A stretch of DNA of 64,000 nt. It comes from Nitrosomonas sp. (GTDB taxonomy: Bacteria > Pseudomonadota > Gammaproteobacteria > Burkholderiales > Nitrosomonadaceae). Shown here in pieces: positions 62,437 to 64,000 of the stretch (position 1 is its first letter; the number at the start of each line of letters is the position of its first letter). The notes beneath the pieces are model-generated. The model worked only from the letters and a program-made list of their open reading frames with translations. It was not told the origin of the DNA and made no database searches. A program made the position numbers and the translations under genes. The stretch lies in the NCBI GenBank assembly GCA_019635215.1, contig JAHBZZ010000006.1:1-64000 (forward strand), in the 5' to 3' direction.

Positions 62437-64000
62437 TTGGAAAATTTGCTCATCCCCTATCAAGCTGCCGGAAATATCACGGCCAATCGCGTTCTGGTGC
62501 TTGCCCCCCATCCTGACGATGAAGTGTTTGGCTGCGGTGGCGCCATTATGCGGCACATTGCACAGAATATTCCTGTCCACGTCATCATTGTCACGGACGG
62601 CGCTTACGGCGTCAGCCCGGACGAAACAACCGAATATGCCCGGCAACGCCGGAATGAGAGCATTGCCGCAGCCGCTATCCTGGGTTATGGAATACCCACG
62701 TTCTGGCAACAACCTGACCGTGGACTCTATTATGGCGAGAAACTGATCGGCGAAATCTCAGCCGCGATACACGACACCCAAGCCGATCTGATCTATGCGC
62801 CCTCGGTTTATGAAATACATCCGGACCATCGCGCACTTGCCATGGCGACACTGGAAGCCGTGCGCCGATGCGGCAATCCGGTGCAGCTGGCGCTTTATGA
62901 AATCGGTCAACCATTTCAACCGAATCTGTTGCTCGATATCAGCGGTCTGGCGGCACGCAAAATGGAAGCCATGCGCTGTTTCACATCTCAAAACGCCAAA
63001 CAGCGCTACGATCTCGATATTGCCGCCCTCAACCGTTACCGTACCTATACGCTGCCGCCCGAAGTCAGCGCAGCCGAAGCGTATATCCTGACCGACACGG
63101 CAACGCTGGCCGGCGATCCCTTAAAACTGTATCAATCGGAACATACGCGGCAGCAAAAAGTAGGGTTACCCATAGACACCAGCGATCTCCCGCTGGTCAG
63201 CGTGATTATCCGCAGTATGGATCGCGACACGCTGTCCGATGCACTGGATTCTATCGCTTTGCAGACTTATCCGAATATCGAAGTCGTGCTGGTCAATGCG
63301 AAAGGCCAGAAACACCGCGCCGTTAGCGACTGGTGCGGACGCTTTCCGTTGCGGATGACAACTCATGGCGAGCCACTGAACCGCAGCAAAGCGGCGAACG
63401 CAGGACTGGATACTGCTCAAGGAAAATATCTGATTTTTCTGGATGATGATGATTTTTTCTATCCCGAACATATCAGCAATCTGACCATCGCACTACAAAA
63501 CCGGCGAAACGCCCGCTGTGCATATACAGGTGTTCGTGTTGAACACTATACCGATGATGTGCTGGATCAGGTTACCGAATTCAACGCACCCTACAATCAA
63601 CACAGGCTTTTGAGCAGAAATTTTCTGCCGATCCATGCCGTGTTATTTGAAAAATCGCTTGTTGATTCCGATCAATGTCGGTTTGATGAAAACCTGGATG
63701 TCTTTGAAGACTGGGACTTCTGGATTCAGATTTCACTGTGTTGCGGAATCGTACACATCGATAGCATCAGCGCTGTTTATCGCAATTACGGCGATTCCGG
63801 TCTGGGTCGCGGTCTGGATAAGATTTTTCTGCGGAAAACACGCAGCAGGGTCTATGAAAAATGGAAATCACAGCTTACCGGAGAACAGCTGGAAGATATG
63901 ATCCTGTACTGGGAAGACAAAACCACCGAACTGACAGAACAAATCGCTGTCGGCACAGTTCGGATTCACACACTTCAGGAACGCATAAACCAGCTGGAAA
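62437..64000 (+). CDS. PIG-L deacetylase-glycosyltransferase 2 fusion (3' end outside the window)
   Basis: One frame is open from a TTG at 62437 to the window edge (over 520 residues). The first domain (about 18-245) is a PIG-L/LmbE-type zinc deacetylase: LAPHPDDEVFGCGG with H25/D28 and the second zinc site IHPDHRAL. The second (about 250-480) is a GT2 domain: PLVSVIIRSMDRDTLSDALD, FLDDDDFFYPEH with D336-D339, and FEDWDFWIQIS. A coiled coil starts near the window end. There is no ATG upstream before an in-frame stop, so a TTG start is assumed (62446 is an alternative). De-N-acetylation plus transfer on the same glycan is inferred. Confidence 0.88.
   Translation, partial: MENLLIPYQAAGNITANRVLVLAPHPDDEVFGCGGAIMRHIAQNIPVHVIIVTDGAYGVSPDETTEYARQRRNESIAAAAILGYGIPTFWQQPDRGLYYGEKLIGEISAAIHDTQADLIYAPSVYEIHPDHRALAMATLEAVRRCGNPVQLALYEIGQPFQPNLLLDISGLAARKMEAMRCFTSQNAKQRYDLDIAALNRYRTYTLPPEVSAAEAYILTDTATLAGDPLKLYQSEHTRQQKVGLPIDTSDLPLVSVIIRSMDRDTLSDALDSIALQTYPNIEVVLVNAKGQKHRAVSDWCGRFPLRMTTHGEPLNRSKAANAGLDTAQGKYLIFLDDDDFFYPEHISNLTIALQNRRNARCAYTGVRVEHYTDDVLDQVTEFNAPYNQHRLLSRNFLPIHAVLFEKSLVDSDQCRFDENLDVFEDWDFWIQISLCCGIVHIDSISAVYRNYGDSGLGRGLDKIFLRKTRSRVYEKWKSQLTGEQLEDMILYWEDKTTELTEQIAVGTVRIHTLQERINQLE

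Noticed and set aside
62393-62746. ATG-initiated 117-codon frame at the start of the last gene
   Set aside because: The overlapping frame from 62437 encodes the PIG-L motifs HPDDE and HPDH and stays open to the window end. The ATG frame has neither motifs nor continuity.

Overview
The window reads as chromosomal DNA of a betaproteobacterium, most likely of the Nitrosomonadaceae (Nitrosomonas type). The basis is protein style and gene order: petABC-sspAB, dciA/M23/secA, mlaFEDCB followed by a YadG-type ATPase, sdhCDA, an SbtA-type bicarbonate permease that fits an autotroph, and intergenic spaces full of REP and palindromic repeats. No ammonia-oxidation gene is present, so the genus is an inference.

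Layout. 1-0.9 kb: a frame-broken gene next to a tRNA-Thr. 0.9-9.3 kb: a leftward core block (cytochrome bc1 complex, SspA/SspB, SecA, an M23 peptidase) with dciA divergent. 9.4-17.6 kb: a rightward block (RNB exonuclease, TonB-like protein, AroE, CBS protein, ADP-ribose pyrophosphatase, NfeD protease plus slipin). 17.6-22.4 kb: WrbA beside a truncated dioxygenase, a transposase relic, an MscS channel, NadC and an FMN-binding glutamate synthase-like protein.

22.4-34.6 kb: the ABC permease (YadH type) and its ATPase (YadG type) lie in the same order and direction, but about 10.4 kb separates them. That insert carries an alginate-export-type porin, a two-component system, a YfdX-family periplasmic protein, an SbtA-like bicarbonate permease and a GAF-GGDEF-EAL protein. 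It also contains three copies of a palindromic repeat. 34.6-37.8 kb is the Mla lipid-transport operon. 38-47.2 kb holds a nuclease, an SH3 protein, sdhCDA without sdhB, bifunctional PutA, and an LpxK-like protein that has lost its key motifs.

47.2-51.7 kb is a hotspot of small, partly broken modules: a frame-shifted RelE-type toxin with an intact antitoxin, HicAB, a RAYT transposase with many REP hairpins, a heptad-repeat membrane protein and its internally deleted relative, a pair of tiny membrane proteins, and a 5'-truncated YefM antitoxin. Five copies of one terminator-like hairpin punctuate it.

51.7-64 kb is a cell-surface locus. SapC and a cysteine-free 1252-residue S-layer-like protein face leftward. 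Divergent from them are an O-polysaccharide ABC exporter (Wzm/Wzt), a GNAT-like protein, an acyltransferase 3, a glycosyltransferase, and a PIG-L deacetylase-glycosyltransferase fusion that runs off the window. The most attractive hypothesis is that this locus builds a protein S-layer together with the surface glycan that holds it.
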